Below are positions 36,721 through 48,462 of a stretch of 64,000 nt of DNA, one piece after another. The stretch spans positions 1,149,262,050 through 1,149,326,049 of the forward strand of contig OY728165.1 in the NCBI GenBank assembly GCA_963277665.1, in the 5' to 3' direction. Below the pieces are notes generated by a model, which was given only the letters and a program-made list of their open reading frames with translations, did no database searches and was not told the origin of the DNA. The position numbers and the translations under genes were made by a program. The first letter of the stretch is position 1, and every line of letters starts with the position of its first letter. The DNA comes from Viscum album (Eukaryota > Streptophyta > Magnoliopsida > Santalales > Viscaceae).

Positions 36721-37960
36721 AGGCCCTAGCTCCTCGATAGGCTCCTCCAGCTCCTCATGAGGGTCAGGTCCCAAGGCCTCACTTTCCTTAAAGAATAAAC
36801 CATACCTACTCATTCAATGAGAATCAGGTCCCCAGATACATCTGAAGTGCCTTGGAATAGGGGATGGTGCATTTTCCTGAGTGTCGAAGGCTAGAAGAGG
36901 TGAACCTCACTGATCACCCCTACTACTGTCCCTGTCACTAAATCCTGGGGCACACCCTCAAGTAGTGCTATGTGTTCAAAGACTAGATTCAAGACCAGGT
37001 TGATAACAACACAGTCTGGTTGGGCCCGACCCCTGCACAAGTGGCATGTATTGTTGTAAGGCCAGACATTAGTTGCGATAGTGAAGGTGAGTGGTAGCAA
37101 GTTTCTAAACATGAGTCCCAAAATTATGATGATTGGATGGCTCGTAAAACAGTTTCTCATACCCATGGTATCATTCGTGCATGCCTGAATCAGTCGGAGC
37201 CTTCATAAGCTACAACCGCTACTTTTTCATTGTCATCTTGACCGACCTCTTCCTAGAAGAGCAGCAATCAGCAGCGCAAAGCAAAGGAACGTGCCCCGCC
37301 AATGTCGTCATAGTCCCACACTCTCAGTGACTTCAGGCCTCCAGAGAAGGGGATTCCTCTCAAAATCCACTCGGTGATGGATGAATCCTCAAGTGATAGT
37401 CAAGGGTACACTTCGGTTATTACCGTGGAGTTCGTAAATCCATATATGACTCCCAATAATGGGGAGCGATAGGCAAACCTCCCCAACGTCCCCAACCAAT
37501 GCCAGTGTCAGTGGAGCTTCGGCTACATGGTTCGTCGAGTCACATTAATTGGAACCTCCATCCATGCCGTGTATGCCAAAAAGACTAGATAGTAGGCCCA
37601 GTGTAGAACTCAACATGTGGAACCTCTTCATCTAGTGTCATCGGGCACGCCTCCACGGCCATTCGTGCTACTGGATCAGGCAGAGCCACTTCGACCATGT
37701 TCGGACTAGCCTCACCCTACTATAGGTCGGTCTCAGTCATTCGGACCTTATCCGATAGCTACTCGATGGGCTTCAACTTGTGAGCAGCAGGGTATGCCCA
37801 GCACTAGTCAACCGCCGGTCTTGCCTGTAGGGCCCGCCAAGCTTCCTATCACAGAGCGGCCTTCTATAAGTAGAAGTTAGCACCAGGAGAAAAATTATGA
37901 TGTTCTCAAGAACTTTTTTAGAATCCCAGTGAGGCTTTCCATCCACGAGTTCCTTCACCT
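36721..37960 (+). pseudogene. Degraded gag-protease junction
   Basis: Lies between the gag tail and the protease. No frame stays open for long and no motif is readable. It is probably the rest of gag and the start of pol. The minus-strand open frames here (36532-36813, 36891-37166, 37773-37958) show no family features. Confidence 0.4.
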
Positions 37961-37970
37961 GTTGTAAGAT

Positions 37971-38663
37971 ATGTGTGAGGCCCTCTTTGAGGCTTTAAGA
38001 AGCCCCCTCAAGTTTGAGACTGAGGTAGCAGCTGCGGAAGCATTTCATGATGAATCAGTTGAGAATGCCGAATTTCAGGCTATCATTTCATTCTCTGGAG
38101 AAAATGAAGGCTCTCCCATACAGGGGAACGTCCGCCCACTGTACATCACCTGCCAATTTAACGACATGGACGTTTTCCGTTGTCTTGTTGACACCAGCTC
38201 TAGGATTAACCTTATCCCGACGCGGACACTGCGGAAGTTGGGGTTATCCAAAGATGACCCGACTCCCACCGATTTAAGAATCAAGGAATACGATAGGATA
38301 GAGTAGACCACAGTGGGTAAGATCCATTTGAAGTCCTAGTTCGGTGTCCTAGTAGTCAGCACTGAGTTTATGGTTGTCTCCTAGGACACCATGTATAATG
38401 CATTGATGGGAAGACCATGGATCCACCTGCACGTGGTGGTTCCCTCATCGTATCACCAGTGCCTCAAGTACTCCTTTAACGGTCGAGTAGGCATAATCCC
38501 AGGTGACGCGTCTCCTTTTGCCTCTTGTGAAGCCTGCTACCTGGATGCCGACTATTACAAGAGCAAGGACAAGAAGATTCAGGCTAGTGAGGTTGAACCC
38601 GTTGTAGTTTCAACTGACCCCAGTGTAGGTATGGATGACGCCTACATCTTCTCAATCTATTGA
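37971..38663 (+). pseudogene. Aspartic protease of the 28 kb element
   Basis: The piece 37971-38306 holds RPLYITCQFNDMDVFRCLVD, then TSSRINLIPTRTLRKLG. This corresponds to the Tat/Athila protease block PLYVTxxIxGxxVxRxLIDGGSxxNILPxxTLRxLG; the active site reads DTSS. After a stop, 38391-38663 continues YNALMGRPWIH and VPSSYHQCLKYSFNGR, the conserved YNxLLGRPWIHxxxAVPSSxHQxLKF block that follows the protease in this lineage. The enzyme would process gag-pol. Confidence 0.88.
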
Positions 38664-39129
38664 TTTGAGGCCATAACCCCTGACATGGGGAAATGTTTTT
38701 TTGTCTCTGGTACAAGGGAGAAGCATATTCCCAAGTCCAAACAATGGCAAAAAATCACCCTGTACTCCTACACAAAGTAGGCCCAGGTGATCCCGAAGTC
38801 TCCTACCCCTATAAGGTATCGGGATGTCCGCCCCATGACAACAACAATATGTCATACATGCCTGTTTCTCCGGGATGGAATCAACTTTCTCAAGCTTAAT
38901 CGCCATTATTGATTTGATATCATCGTGTGTGGCCCCTTAGGCCGAAGACCAGATGGGGTCGGGTCGACATTCTTCATTTCTATGGTTTCCACAGCATGTG
39001 AACCTCCCGATATGTTGTTGACCACCACTCAGGATGGTACTAGCCTCTCTTCATGATCTTCTTGACCCAGAGGAAGCTTCTACCGCTAGAGATACCTCCT
39101 CCTCAAGTGAAGAAGAGGATTTAGAGGAT

Positions 39130-40090
39130 TCTCCCCCCATTTTTTAAGAGGGAGTCTCCACCACGGTCGATGAACTGGTACAGGTGAACCTTGGTAGTGA
39201 GGTAGATCCAATACCGCAATTGATCAGTGCTTCCATGCCCCCCGAGGAGCATCAATGGTACATGGACTTCCTTAAATAGAACTGTGATGTGTTTTCCTAG
39301 AGTTACAATGAGATTCAAGGACTATATCCTCAAGTAGTAGTCCACTGCCTTGGTCTTCCAGCAAATCATTGCGGGTTCAAGCAGCCTCCTAGAAAGATGC
39401 ACCCTTCTTACAGTGCAATTTTCATGTCCAAAGTTGACAAGCTTATCAGGGCCAACTTCGTTTAGGAGGTCCAGTACCCCAAATGGTTGTCCAACATCGT
39501 GTGAGTCAGGAAGAAGAATGGATAGATCATAGTCTGCATCGACTTCCGCGATTTCAACAGTCACTATCCGATGGATGATTTTCCCCTTACTGTGACAAAA
39601 TCGTTTATTGATGCTACAGAAGGGTTCTAATCCCTCTCCTTCAAGGATGGTTACTTTTGATACAATTAGACCCGAATGGATCCTAAGGATGATGATTCCA
39701 CAGCTTTCAGTGTGCCACAAGTTACATTTTGTTACCAGGTCAAGCCCTTTGGCTTAAAGAATACAGGTTCCACCTATCAGCAGGCCATGTACTGCATATT
39801 CAATCCAATACTTGGGACATTGGTGGTAAGTTATGTGGATGATCTGGTGGTCAAATCTTGCTATCACCAGGACCATCTCAAAGACCTTGAGAAAGTGTAT
39901 AGTTTCTTCTGTTCCCACCACCTGAAGATGAATCTGTTGAAGTGTGCCTTCAGGTTCACCTCTGAGAAGTTCATTGGCTTTGTTGTCAGGTACCGAAGCA
40001 TCGAGATCGGCCCATAGAAGATCAAGCAAATCAACCATATGCCTCCCCCCAACAATATTCAAGAGCTTTGAGGTTTCCAAGGCCACTTAT
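39130..40090 (+). pseudogene. Reverse transcriptase of the 28 kb element
   Basis: Blocks are seen in order: KVDKLIRANF and then VCIDFRDFNSHYPMDDFPL near 39530-39590 (family: VCVDYRDLNKACPKDSFPLP). Next come RMDPKDDDSTAFSVPQVTFC and YQVKPFGLKNTGSTYQQAM from 39670. The catalytic VSYVDDLVVKS at about 39825-39858 is intact. FCSHHLKMNLLKCAFRFTSEKFIGFVV follows in two blocks. Stops occur at about 39630, 39657 and 39669. The region makes the element cDNA in intact relatives. Confidence 0.93.
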
Positions 40091-40680
40091 CCTACATACT
40101 CCGATTCATTGCGAATCTAGCTGGAAAGTGTAAGCCCTTTTCTCAGCTCATGAATAAAGGCACCACCTACGAATGGGACGAAGAGTGCCAGACCACATTC
40201 GATGAAATCAAGCAGTATCTGCTTCATCATTTGGTCCTGATGCCACCCATCTCTGGAAAGCTATTGGTCCTCTATATGACTGCCCTGGAATGATCTCTCG
40301 GTACCCTTCTCAAAAAGAATAATAATGAGGGGACAGAGAATAGTCTCTACTCCCTGTGTTGTATGATCAGTGATACAGAGACCAAATACCCCCCCTCCTC
40401 AAAAAGGGCAGCCTTGCACTCGTATTTTTCGTGCAGAAGTTGTGACACTACATGCATCACCACGAGGTAAAACTGGTGTCTCAGTTAGACCCGCTGAAAT
40501 ATATCCTGAGGCGTCCCATGCTGACAGTCCGACTAGCACGGTGGGTGGTAATCCATCACCATTTTGACATGAGGTTCGTTCCTCATAATGCTATCAAGGG
40601 ACAAGCATTGGAAAATTCTCTTCCTGCCCATACATCCCCCACGGACCATTCCCTGGACCAGTATTTTCCCGAAGAGGAAA
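40091..40680 (+). pseudogene. First RNase H of the 28 kb element
   Basis: It follows RT directly: CKPFSQLMNKGTTYEWDEEC and FDEIKQYLLHHLVLMPPISG (family: PFxxLLKKGxxFxWxxECQxAFxxIKxYLxxPPVLxPP). The first catalytic region LYMTALE is followed by a stop. After a frameshift near 40440 the end is clear: HYMHHHEVKLVSQLDPLKYI and LRRPMLTVRLARW (family: LRHYMxxHxxxLISxxDPxKYLFxKPxLxGRxARW). An AIKGQALENSLPAH block (family: AIKGQALADFLADHP) closes the domain. Confidence 0.85.
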
Positions 40681-40699
40681 TCCTATCAGTAGATCAAGT

Positions 40700-41160
40700 C
40701 ATCCTATGTTGGAAAATTCACTTTGATGGTGCCTCCCAGAGTCCCACTGGTAGGAGCCTCAATGATATCTGACTCAATAGAGTAGGCCTGGGTATCATCT
40801 TTATTACCCTGGCCCATTCCATTCTTCCATATTCATTCCTCCTGTTAGAAGGTTGCACCAACAACGAGGTGGAGTATCAGGCTCTTGTCACTGGCCTCGA
40901 GCTGGCCCTCTAGATCAATGTAACCCATTTGCATGTGAAAGAGGATTCAGAACTTGTAATCAAGAAAATCAATGGTGACTATGTCGTCAGAAATCCATAG
41001 CTTGTAATGTTATTGGAACGCACTCTCCAACTAATGGCCCAGATCTCATCTTAGCTGAAAGTTACTCATGTCCCTCGGTCTTAGAATGGCCGAGCTGATT
41101 CCCTTGTCGGCCTGGCTACATCACATGCAAAACCCGATCAGGATAACCTGATTATAAACA
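40700..41160 (+). pseudogene. Second (archaeal-type) RNase H, mark of the Tat lineage
   Basis: It begins WKIHFDGASQSPTG at about 40710 (family: WxLYFDGAANxxGxGxGV), with the catalytic Asp kept. Next come LEGCTNNEVEYQALVTGLEL at about 40848-40905 (family: TNNxAEYEALIxGLExA, catalytic Glu kept) and HVKEDSELVIKKI at about 40930 (family: GDSxLVxxQ, Gly to Glu). The HVPRS-stop-NGRADSL end follows near 41070. A second RNase H of this type between the usual RNase H and integrase is, among plant Ty3/gypsy elements, specific to the Tat lineage. Confidence 0.9.
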
Positions 41161-41279
41161 TGGAACCTCACAGAGTCATTGCTCTCGTCACCCCAAATGA
41201 TGATGACGGTGTGCAGGTAAGCCATATTACCTCCGGAGCCTCCATGTCAGAACCCCCAGGTCCCTCGGATGTAGTGGTT

Positions 41280-42600
41280 GAAGTGAACCCTAACTGGAGA
41301 GCCCCCTTTGTAGAGTATGTCTAAAATGGTTACCTCCCGGTAGATCGGGTTGAGCACGAGAGAATCCGACATCGTGCACTGCTGTTTACCCTACAAAGTG
41401 GTCCGAATCTTGAGCAGATCCTCTACAAGAATGGGTTTGATGGTGTTCTCCTCCATTTCATCCAAGGAGTCGAGATTTATCAGGTCATGAAGGAGGTTCA
41501 TGCCGGTTCCTACGGCACCCACCAGACTGGGCCGAAGCTATCTCATCAGATCTGGAGACTAGGGTACTTCTACCCCTCGATGATCCATGAATGCATCAAG
41601 TATGCCAAAAGGTTTCAAGTATGCCAAATTAATGCTAACTTCATGAATCGGCTGCAAGAACATCTCCACTCCACCAAGTACTCTTGGTCGTTTGTGGTGT
41701 GGGGACTCGATGTTGTGGGGCCATATCCACCGGTGACAGCTCACCAGGGCAAGTTCATCCTGACTGTTATGGAATTCTTTTCCATGTGGGCAGAGGTCGT
41801 TCTGCTCAAAGAGGTTAAGGACAGTTATATCATTGAATTTGTGAGCTCCAATATCATCTACCAGTTTGGATTCCCTCGCGATGTCCTCATCAGTAATGAC
41901 ACCCACTTCTGAGCAGTCGAGCTGAAGAAATTGTACTCCATGTACAACATCCGTTCGAACCATACCTCTCTCTATCACATGCAGGAAAATGGACAGATCA
42001 AGGCATTAAACAAAACCCTCTCTAACATTTTGCAGAAAATTGTTGGTCAGAACAAGAAGAGTTGGCCATAAAATCTCCCCAACGCCCTCTGGGCTTATCA
42101 GATGATGACTCGTAATTCCACCCAGGTGACCCCATATTCCCTGGTGTATGGAGCTGGGTCCATCCTGCCCATCAAGATCTTGTTTCCTTCATTACATAAA
42201 ACAGTCTAACAACAGGCGCAAGATAAATTAGCAGAAATTCATCTGGCTGAATTGGAAGCACATGATGAAAACAGGCTTCGTGGCCTGCACAATCTGGAAA
42301 GACAGCAGAATAAGATAGCTAGGGTGTTCCACAATAGAGTTCATCTCTGCTCCTTCCTGCAAGGTGACTTGGTATTGGCCCTCCAGACACCAATGATCCC
42401 TTGAAAGAAACCACCCAAGTTGGAGCCCCAATTATAAGGACCTTACATAATTCACAGGTTTTACCCCAATGGTGCAAACTCTTTGGTGACCATGGATGGA
42501 GAGTGTATCACTCCTCCCACCAATGCCAATTTCCTCAAGAAAAACTTTTCCTGTGCCTGATGGTCCAGAATGACCTTAAACGAGACGTTATCACATGACC
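41280..42600 (+). pseudogene. Integrase of the 28 kb element
   Basis: The zinc-binding region appears at 41487-41640: EVHAGSYGTHQTGPKLSHQI (His residues) then a CIKYAKRFQVCQI segment with the Cys pair. The core starts SFVVWGLDVVGPYPP (first Asp) at about 41690. It continues through PRDVLISNDTHF (second Asp, family: SDNGxQF) at 41880, and the third acid in GQIKALNKTL is Lys instead of Glu. The C-terminal part gives NKIARVFHNRVHLCSFLQGD and NSLVTMDGE up to about 42560, typical of Tat integrases. Stops at 41911 and 42071 are visible, among others. Confidence 0.92.
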
Positions 42601-45600
42601 CTAAACTACATGATGGTCCTGCCTTACCCTAAACTGCATGACGGTCCTGCATTACCCTAAACTGCATGATGGTCCAGCACGACCCAAAACTGTTCGGTCC
42701 TACATGACCTTAAACTGTTTGATCAAACATGAATATATACTATAAAACGTCCCTCATGATTTAAAACTATATGTCGCCCTGCAAGATGTTAAACTTCACC
42801 CTTATAACTATGTGTGGCTTGATTACATTCTGCATGGGATACATAGGAACACTCAAGCATTTCGTCTTGAGCCCAGCCCCCAAACTCTTCTCTTTGACTA
42901 CCCCCTGGGTATAGTTCTCTCAAAGGGTCCTTGCATGATATGGTCTAGGATTCATTAGCCCCACTCATGTCAATATTATGTCGATCGCACCATGTTCCCA
43001 CTCCTCGTTCTTCTATCCTCCCACGTCCTCACCTTACGACGCTAAACTGCATGGCCTTCAAGAACTACGTATGGCTTGATTCCCATTCTCATGGGATATG
43101 TAGGAACTCTAGGACATTTTGTTTGTTGGCCTAGCCCAAATTCTAGAATCTTCCCTTGGGTCAAGACATATGGTGTGGTGCATACTTTTTCCCCAATTCA
43201 CATCGATCTCATCCTGATCCCACCATACGTCCCACTCCCCGAAGGTGTTCGCTTATTTCGTAGATGGGTACAACTATGCTTCACCCACTCCTTTGATTAG
43301 GACTCCATCATCTTTCCTATCTAGAAGGGCCCCCAAATGGCATGGATACTAGGCCAAGGTCTCTCCTAACACATCAGGCCAACACCCCTGAGGATGTTGA
43401 GAAACATGCTGATACAAGTCCCACGTAGCGATAATGGTAAGCAGTCGATGCCCATTTGTTGTTCCCAGTCTAGGTAACTATAAGGACATTGTGTTTAGAA
43501 CATGGTCAACAGCTATCCTATGTCATTATAACCACCCCAAGATGTCCCAAACATTGAGTCTAGTGGTTCATTTTTCCCCATTGTATCTCATAGCAATAAA
43601 CTCCCTTCGGGTGGTGCCAGCTATTAGACCCCAATATGATTGGAAGAGCTGAGTCCAGCTCCTTATTTCCCACACCACACACTGCTCAGGTGGGCATAGG
43701 AGCTGTGATGAGGCGGTAACCGCACAATAGTTCGTATGGCTACCATTCACTGGGATGCCCAGCCTCAGGCCCCTTGGCCTTTCCCATCCCCTTGGCCTTT
43801 TTTAGACCCCTTGTCCTTTTCTGGCCCTTGGCTCGAGTTCTCATTTAGGGTTGGGTGGTGTGGATCTGGCTTATGTCCTCATTCACATCAGGATATTTTT
43901 CCATGCCACACATATCCCCTTGAGAAATCCCTCCTGTCATTTATCGTCCATACCGCAAGCACATGTGTTCCCGCAATTCACGTGTCCAATCACAGGTCCT
44001 CATCCTAAGTCTTAAGTCTTATGGGATTGTATGGTGTGGTGTGGTATTATTTCCCCATTTCTGTCAGGTTACTCGTTGTGCCATACACATCCCTGGATGA
44101 GATACCTAAACCATAATCATCCTCATTGCAAGACGTTAAACTATAAACTGGCCGGGAATTTCCATTTGAGGCCTAGCCTCAGGCCCCTTAGCCATTACAG
44201 GCCCTCGGTTCATTCTCACTTAGGGTTGTACAGTGTGGTATGGGATTATGTCCCCATTCACGTCAGGTTACTCGCCATGCTGTACACCTCCTCTATGTGG
44301 GGTATCTCACCCATTTGCATCCTTACTCAATGATGATAAACTTCACATTACTCCCTTCAAGAACTATGTGTGGCTTGATTCCCATCCTCACGGGATACAT
44401 AGGACCGTCATGATGTCTAAACTTCAGGGCCATCCCCATCTCTTAGAAACCTTCCTCTCATTTTGGTCCCATAGCTTGCAATCCCCTAGAGAGAGGAATG
44501 TATGGCGTGGTATAGTATTATGTCCTCATTCACATCGGGTTTTGTAACAACCACACCATTTACCTCCTTTTATTTAGAGTTTTTCATCCCCTTATTCTAT
44601 ACTCATCTTTTCAAATAGGCTGCTCTTAAGATGATCCCCTCGGTCCTCTTCAGCGATTCACTAATGTGCCCAAGGGTACTCTGGTTTATCACCTAGAATG
44701 TTGGATTCTACCCAGACATGCTTTCACCCATTTCTTAGGCTTCGTGTTGCCCTTAATTAGGGATTCCATCACCTTTCACACCCAAAGGAATCCTCAAAGG
44801 GCATGGATTCTAGGCATAAGGGCTCTCCTACCATTACGGGACAACGTCCTCCAGGGTTTCAGACAACAAATCAATATAAGTCCTGTGTTGCGAATACGGT
44901 CTGCTGTCAATGCTCATTTGTTTGTCCCCATTTCAAGCTAACGCGATATGGATGCTGTGTTTCGAACATGGTCAACAGTTATCCTCTATCGTCACACCAA
45001 CCCCATTAAGACCAAAATGTCAGTTTCATGATTCACATCCTTCTCCACCTCATCATGTCCAAGTAGAACATCAAATCTCTTGGTATTATTCCTCAGTGGG
45101 CATCCGCATGTTGGAAGGAAAAATCCACGATAAGGTATTCATTCGAGGCTCCACCGATTTCCCCTTTACATGCAGTTCATGTATTATAAATTCCTTATCT
45201 GCCCTTGTTTCCTACATCGAGTTTGACTCACATAGGATTAGGGATTGGGTTAATGTCCTCCTTTACTTGGGATAGTCTTGCTTCTTTATGGGACAAGTTC
45301 TAAGACCTTAAACTAAGATGTTTTTGTATTTTCCATTTGTGATAACTACGTACATCTTGATTCCCATCCTCATGGGATATATAGGAACACCCGGACTTCT
45401 TGTCCTCAGGTCCAGCTTAATAGAGAGCTATTCTCTCCTACATTATACCTTTTAACCTTTGTTGGCCCCTCAGAATGAGGTTTCTTTCTTGGAATTAAAC
45501 GCAATGTGGTATGGGACCCGGTCCTCACTCACGTCTTGTATGCTTTATTGCACCGTGCACATTCCCTCTTGAACCTCATCTCTTTTTCCAGGCCATATGA

Positions 45601-48360
45601 CTTTAAACTATGATGCCTAGTCACACGTGACTTTAAACTATCAAATCTATATTGCACGAAATTAAAGTGCATGGTTAGTCCCACCACAAGACCCTAAACT
45701 GTGTCAACATTGTCCTGGATTCACGAAGAAAAACGGCACCGCATTGTAATGTCCTCACCCAAGGGGGCATCTTATTTGGTATCAGTTACAACCCATACCA
45801 TTAGTCAATGATTTCATATGGCTTGATTCCTAGGACAATATCGGGACCTTCTGTCCTAGGTCCACCACTTCGCAAAAAAACCATTCATCCTAAAGGACAG
45901 ATAAGATCTATCAAATACTACTCCTTTTAGTGCAAGTACCATACCCGCACAACCTTATCTTAAAACTACGTGCAGATTGGTCCCGATTCTCATGGGGTAT
46001 ATAGGAACATCCGTGCACCTTGTCTCGGGCTCAGCCTAACATTCTTTTTCAGTCCCTTGTCCTAAAACCTCCCCCAAGAAGTGCATGGTGATCTGAGCCA
46101 GGTCCTCGTTCACGTCGGGGTTTGTAATAGCATCCCCATGTGTCTCTTATTTCCTACCATCCGTGGTCAAAGCTCTATGACCAAACACTAATATATCCCT
46201 ATGGGAACTGTGTGTCACGTTAGTTGGTTTCACCTCCCTGTGCATAGTCCATTAAATCATTCCCTTTTGATAGTCCACTCAAGGACCTTAAGTTGAAACT
46301 GTGCGATCCCGGGACCCTTGTCCTTGGTCAGGGACTCGACTCCCTCTTTATGGTATGTCTTGTAGTCGCATTCGGATGTGTTCTGACAACGATCCTAAAG
46401 TCTGGAATTTTTACAGGGACATTACCCTCATTCCATGTCTAAGCTTCATGAGCCTACTATTTGGATCATCATCCTCTTCCACATCCAAAGGGACACCCTT
46501 CACGGCCTGGTCTCATGCCGCCTCAGCTCACCTACCATCTCAGGCCAACGTCCCTAAAGACCCTGAATGACATTTGTGAAAGGTACCATGTTTTGGACAT
46601 GGTCAGTGGTCGGCACTCATCTGTTTGTCCCCATTCGAGGCTAATGTGATATGGATACTGTGTTTTGAACATGTTCAACATCTATCACCTATCGTCACAC
46701 CACCATCATTATGATCCAGATATCGAGCATCATGATTCACATATTTCCACTTTCTCATGATGAAGTGGAATTCCAAAATACTCGTCTTTAATCTTTAGTT
46801 CACCTAGATGCATTATGTTGGCAGGTCAACATTAGTGGGACACCATTCACCTAATGTCCCATCTCTCCTAATGTGTGCCTTCTTGTGCTAGGAAAGTACC
46901 ATCACTACTTCTTGTTTCTCACATCAAGCACGACTCACGTGGGCTTAGTAGTTCTTGTAGGACATGTACTGGCACAGCCAAGCCATGCGTGCCTTTCATC
47001 GTCCCACATGACATTAAATTGTGCTCTCCAAACTTTGTATGACTTGATTCCCGTCCTTATGGGGTATGTAGGAACACCTGAATACTTTGCTTTAGGGCCC
47101 AGTCTATTTCTCACTCTTGGTCCCTTGACCTGAAGAGTTTCCTCTAGGTATATGTGGTGCGATATGGACTCCAAGTCCTCATTCACTATGGGTTCATATC
47201 TACCGCATCACATATTCCCTTCCTAGGATCTTACTTATTATTCCACGTCCTATCGTATGACATTAAATTGAGTGAGTCCATATGTCCTCAACTCATGACA
47301 CTAAACTGTGGTTCTACCCTGAACATGTTTTTGATGCCCTATGTTAAGCATGGGACGTGTCAGTTTCCTCTATAGAGAAAATTCTCCTTACTAGTGCTGG
47401 TCTCAAATCACACAGTGCCCCAAGAACTACGTTTGTCTTGATTCCCATTATCATGGGATACGTAAAAACCCTGATACATCCTCTCTCTATTTCCATCCCC
47501 AGAACCCATAATTCCTGTTTCCCCCTCTTTTTTCGGTCCCTTGATCAAACATCTATTGGGGAAATACGAAATTACACCTTTACCCTGAACAAGTTCAGGA
47601 TGCCCCATGATAAAAGTTGGGAGGTGATAGCTTCCTCGTCAGAGGGGTCCTGTTCAGAAGTATGTTTGACCCCTGATCAGGTTGATGTACCCCACCTAAT
47701 GTGTTTCAACCATAGTGGCATAATTTCAAGAGTGTCAGATTTTGTTTGAACAAACCACCACACTATATTACATGCCTTGCATGCCCTTTATTCGGACCCT
47801 CATCCTCTCACATGTCTAAAGGAATCCCATAACAGTATGGATGCTTAAAATATAGATCGCATACTATCCTAAGACAATGTTCTAGAAATATAATCAATGA
47901 CATTTGGAGTCAGGCCTCGTGTTTCAAACATGGTCTGCGGTCGACCCTCGTTTGTCATCACTATTTCAGGCTAACACAATATAGATGTTGTGTTTCAAAC
48001 ACGATCAGTAGTTATCTTTTATTGTCATTCCATCCCAAAAATGTTTTGAATTTGGGGTTTTGTAATTCACACTTCCCATTCCCTTAAGTTTGGATTGGCT
48101 TACAACACCCCTGGTGTTACCCCACTCGTGCACTAGAGCACATTGGGAACATGGAAAGGTGATTGTTCTGAGGTCCTCATCCTCTAATTGGGCCTCTCCC
48201 TTTTCTTCTCGGAAATATGGATTGGTTGTTCAAACACCTGGATGCCTAAAGCTTTGTCTGCACTCCCACATTTTAATGGAATAGTAAGGTGGTCATCTCT
48301 TGTTTCTCACATCGGGCCCGACCCACGTGATCTTAGGGGTTGACCACTTGATGCTCCACG
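42601..48360 (+). repeat. 5.8 kb non-coding spacer with dispersed modules
   Basis: There is no conserved coding frame between the end of pol and the antisense gene. Hairpin modules like those of the LTR recur at about 42806, 43062, 44361, 45344, 45964, 47031 and 47424, with a remnant near 45810. Here each reads GAACTAYGTxTGGCTTGATT, then TCCCAT-loop-ATGGGA, then TAYGTAGGAAC. Other repeated blocks are 'tgacnttaaactg' (for example 42595-42720, 45600-45700) and 'cattcacgtcgg' (about 44255, 46110). So the spacer is built from the same parts as the LTR. The short + frames here are not credible genes. Confidence 0.75.
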
Positions 48361-48462
48361 AATGTCACAGGAATTCAATTAACCAAAGCAAATAACAGAA
48401 CTCATGCATGCAGTTGGCATAAAATAATCAAATCATGAAAGTGCATTCATAGGTTATGGGCA
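48361..48462 (-). promoter_or_regulatory. AT-rich 3' flank of the antisense gene
   Basis: Right after the antisense stop codon (TGA at 48465-48463) the minus strand turns AT-rich, with TTGATTATTTTATGCC and TGTTATTTGCTTTGG, unlike the GC-richer spacer around it. This looks like a plant gene 3' UTR with U-rich polyadenylation elements. No exact AATAAA is seen. Confidence 0.4.

Noticed and set aside
41559..41978. 139-codon minus-strand ORF over integrase
   Set aside because: Antisense shadow of the + strand integrase with its zinc-binding and catalytic blocks.
47357..47749. 130-codon + strand ORF in the spacer
   Set aside because: No family motif, includes a hairpin module, and not repeated at other spacer positions; probably chance.
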